Assembly: GCA_021155905.1 (NCBI GenBank)
Contig: JAJNBG010000002.1
Coordinates: 1-64,000, forward strand
Direction of reading: 5' to 3'
Length of the DNA stretch: 64,000 bases
From: Bacteroidota bacterium
Lineage (GTDB): Bacteria > Bacteroidota > Bacteroidia > B-17B0 > Aurantibacillaceae
Shown: positions 63,593 to 64,000 of the stretch, piece by piece
How the letters are laid out: every line of letters starts with the position of its first letter
Position numbering within the stretch: position 1 is the first letter of the stretch
Position numbers and translations under genes: made by a program
The notes under the pieces: model-generated
What the model was told of the DNA's origin: nothing
Seen by the model: only the letters and a program-made list of their open reading frames with translations
Database searches by the model: none

Positions 63593-64000
63593 TTATTTTG
63601 CCTGAAGCCTTAAAATTCTCGTGTTTTTTCTATCAGACCTCACATGGTATACAATTAAATTGTCAGTCACTGATTCAAACTGTCGTGGCCTGATATCATC
63701 CTCATCTTCTTCAATATGCAACAGGCTTTTTGCGATTTTTCCACCTGCATCAATTTTCACATTTGCAAGGTAAAGCCCTTTGTTTCTTAACTTTTTATCT
63801 GGTAGCTGATCCACTAATTCCTGTTCAATAAAACTGTCTCTGAATATAAAATAATCATTATCGTTTAGTGAGTAATTATAATAAGACAGGAAGGATTTTT
63901 TGTCACCGGATTGTCCTTTGTCAATTTTAGTGCACCATACTGTTTTCCCCTGCGGATCAATTTTTAAAAGAAATATATCATCGTAGTGATAGGTGCGGCT
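63593..64000 (-). CDS. Secreted beta-rich protein (tandem paralogue 2), truncated by the window end
   Basis: The frame is open from 64000 to the stop at 63593; its start lies beyond the window. The last 135 residues, 'RTYHYDDIFLLKIDPQGK', 'TVWCTKIDKGQSGDKKS' and 'YLANVKIDAGGKIAKSL', align with the C-terminal half of the preceding gene ('HYNDILILKTDKTGK', 'TVWCNKIPKEQ', 'LTCVKIDHDGKMTKRS'). A shorter reading that begins with GTG near 63814 is only an internal part of it. The function is unknown, as for its paralogue. Confidence 0.7.
   Translation of the reverse strand, partial: SRTYHYDDIFLLKIDPQGKTVWCTKIDKGQSGDKKSFLSYYNYSLNDNDYFIFRDSFIEQELVDQLPDKKLRNKGLYLANVKIDAGGKIAKSLLHIEEDEDDIRPRQFESVTDNLIVYHVRSDRKNTRILRLQAK

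Noticed and set aside
63593-63814. Complete 73-codon gene
   Set aside because: Its frame stays open to the window end and matches the upstream paralogue, so it is the 3' part of a longer gene.

Overview
This 64 kb window comes from a Bacteroidota chromosome, most likely the Flavobacteriales/Sphingobacteriales side; genus cannot be fixed from the sequence alone. The evidence is AT-rich DNA, no visible Shine-Dalgarno sites, several TTTG...TAnnTTTG promoters of the Bacteroidota type, two giant proteins and one oxidase-like protein with type IX secretion (T9SS) C-terminal sorting domains, GEVED and SprB repeats, a SusC-like carboxypeptidase-domain TonB receptor, and BT_3928-like and DUF6155-like proteins. 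There is no prophage, CRISPR array or intact insertion sequence. Apart from a small repeat/nuclease system described below, it looks like a core chromosomal region.

Layout. 1-66: N-terminus of a DEAD-box RNA helicase on the minus strand with a structured leader. 371-3318: plus-strand cluster (TPR-like exported protein, 6-TM protein, winged-helix regulator, 2TM protein, HEAT-repeat protein). 3320-7986: minus-strand genes for a three-repeat secreted protein, a DoxX/thioredoxin-like fusion, an exported Cys-rich copper-storage protein, a zinc-ribbon membrane protein and an XRE-S24 regulator with two candidate operators. 8191-8542: a GIY-YIG nuclease pseudogene between inverted repeats. 8730-13295: DUF3089 lipoprotein, ElaA acetyltransferase, CoA-binding protein, MFS transporter, mannose-1-phosphate guanylyltransferase. 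13353-28249: a propeller-SpoIIE signalling protein and two T9SS-exported giant adhesin-like proteins (1691 and about 2084 aa) sharing a C-terminal module. 28415-32039: compact aroC-DAACS transporter-TRIC channel-rimM operon, divergent from hutI. 33369-41190: histidine kinase, cyclophilin, small lipoprotein, GT4 and LptF-type permease, GT2, lipoprotein, HAD phosphatase. 41249-41322: tRNA(CAT). 41676-44749: LigD-type ligase/polymerase and 3-methyladenine glycosylase (DNA repair). 44772-49565: HExxH peptidase and a TonB receptor/cytochrome c/glucose-dehydrogenase-like operon. 49985-58147: PAS-SpoIIE, TPR-CHAT protease, VOC enzyme, YgiD-like dioxygenase, dCache-HAMP-SpoIIE. 58239-64000: DUF6155-like protein, cytochrome c/copper-monooxygenase-like T9SS protein, thioesterase, LpxR and two tandem secreted paralogues, the last cut by the window end.

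The most unusual signal is a dispersed palindromic element. At least seven copies share a TCGACTC(C/T)GCTC or TCGACAAGTTC core, and the flanking arms differ between copies yet stay self-complementary (CCCT/AGGG, CACT/AGTG, CTTC/GAAG, GTTC/GAAC, TTATCCT/AGGATAA). Two copies lie in frame inside the unrelated aroC and HEAT-repeat genes and encode the same peptide PFDSAQG. Two inverted copies bracket the GIY-YIG nuclease pseudogene, suggesting a REP-like element linked to a homing-type nuclease. Signalling is the other theme: three separate sensors (periplasmic propeller, PAS, dCache) feed the same SpoIIE/PP2C output module.
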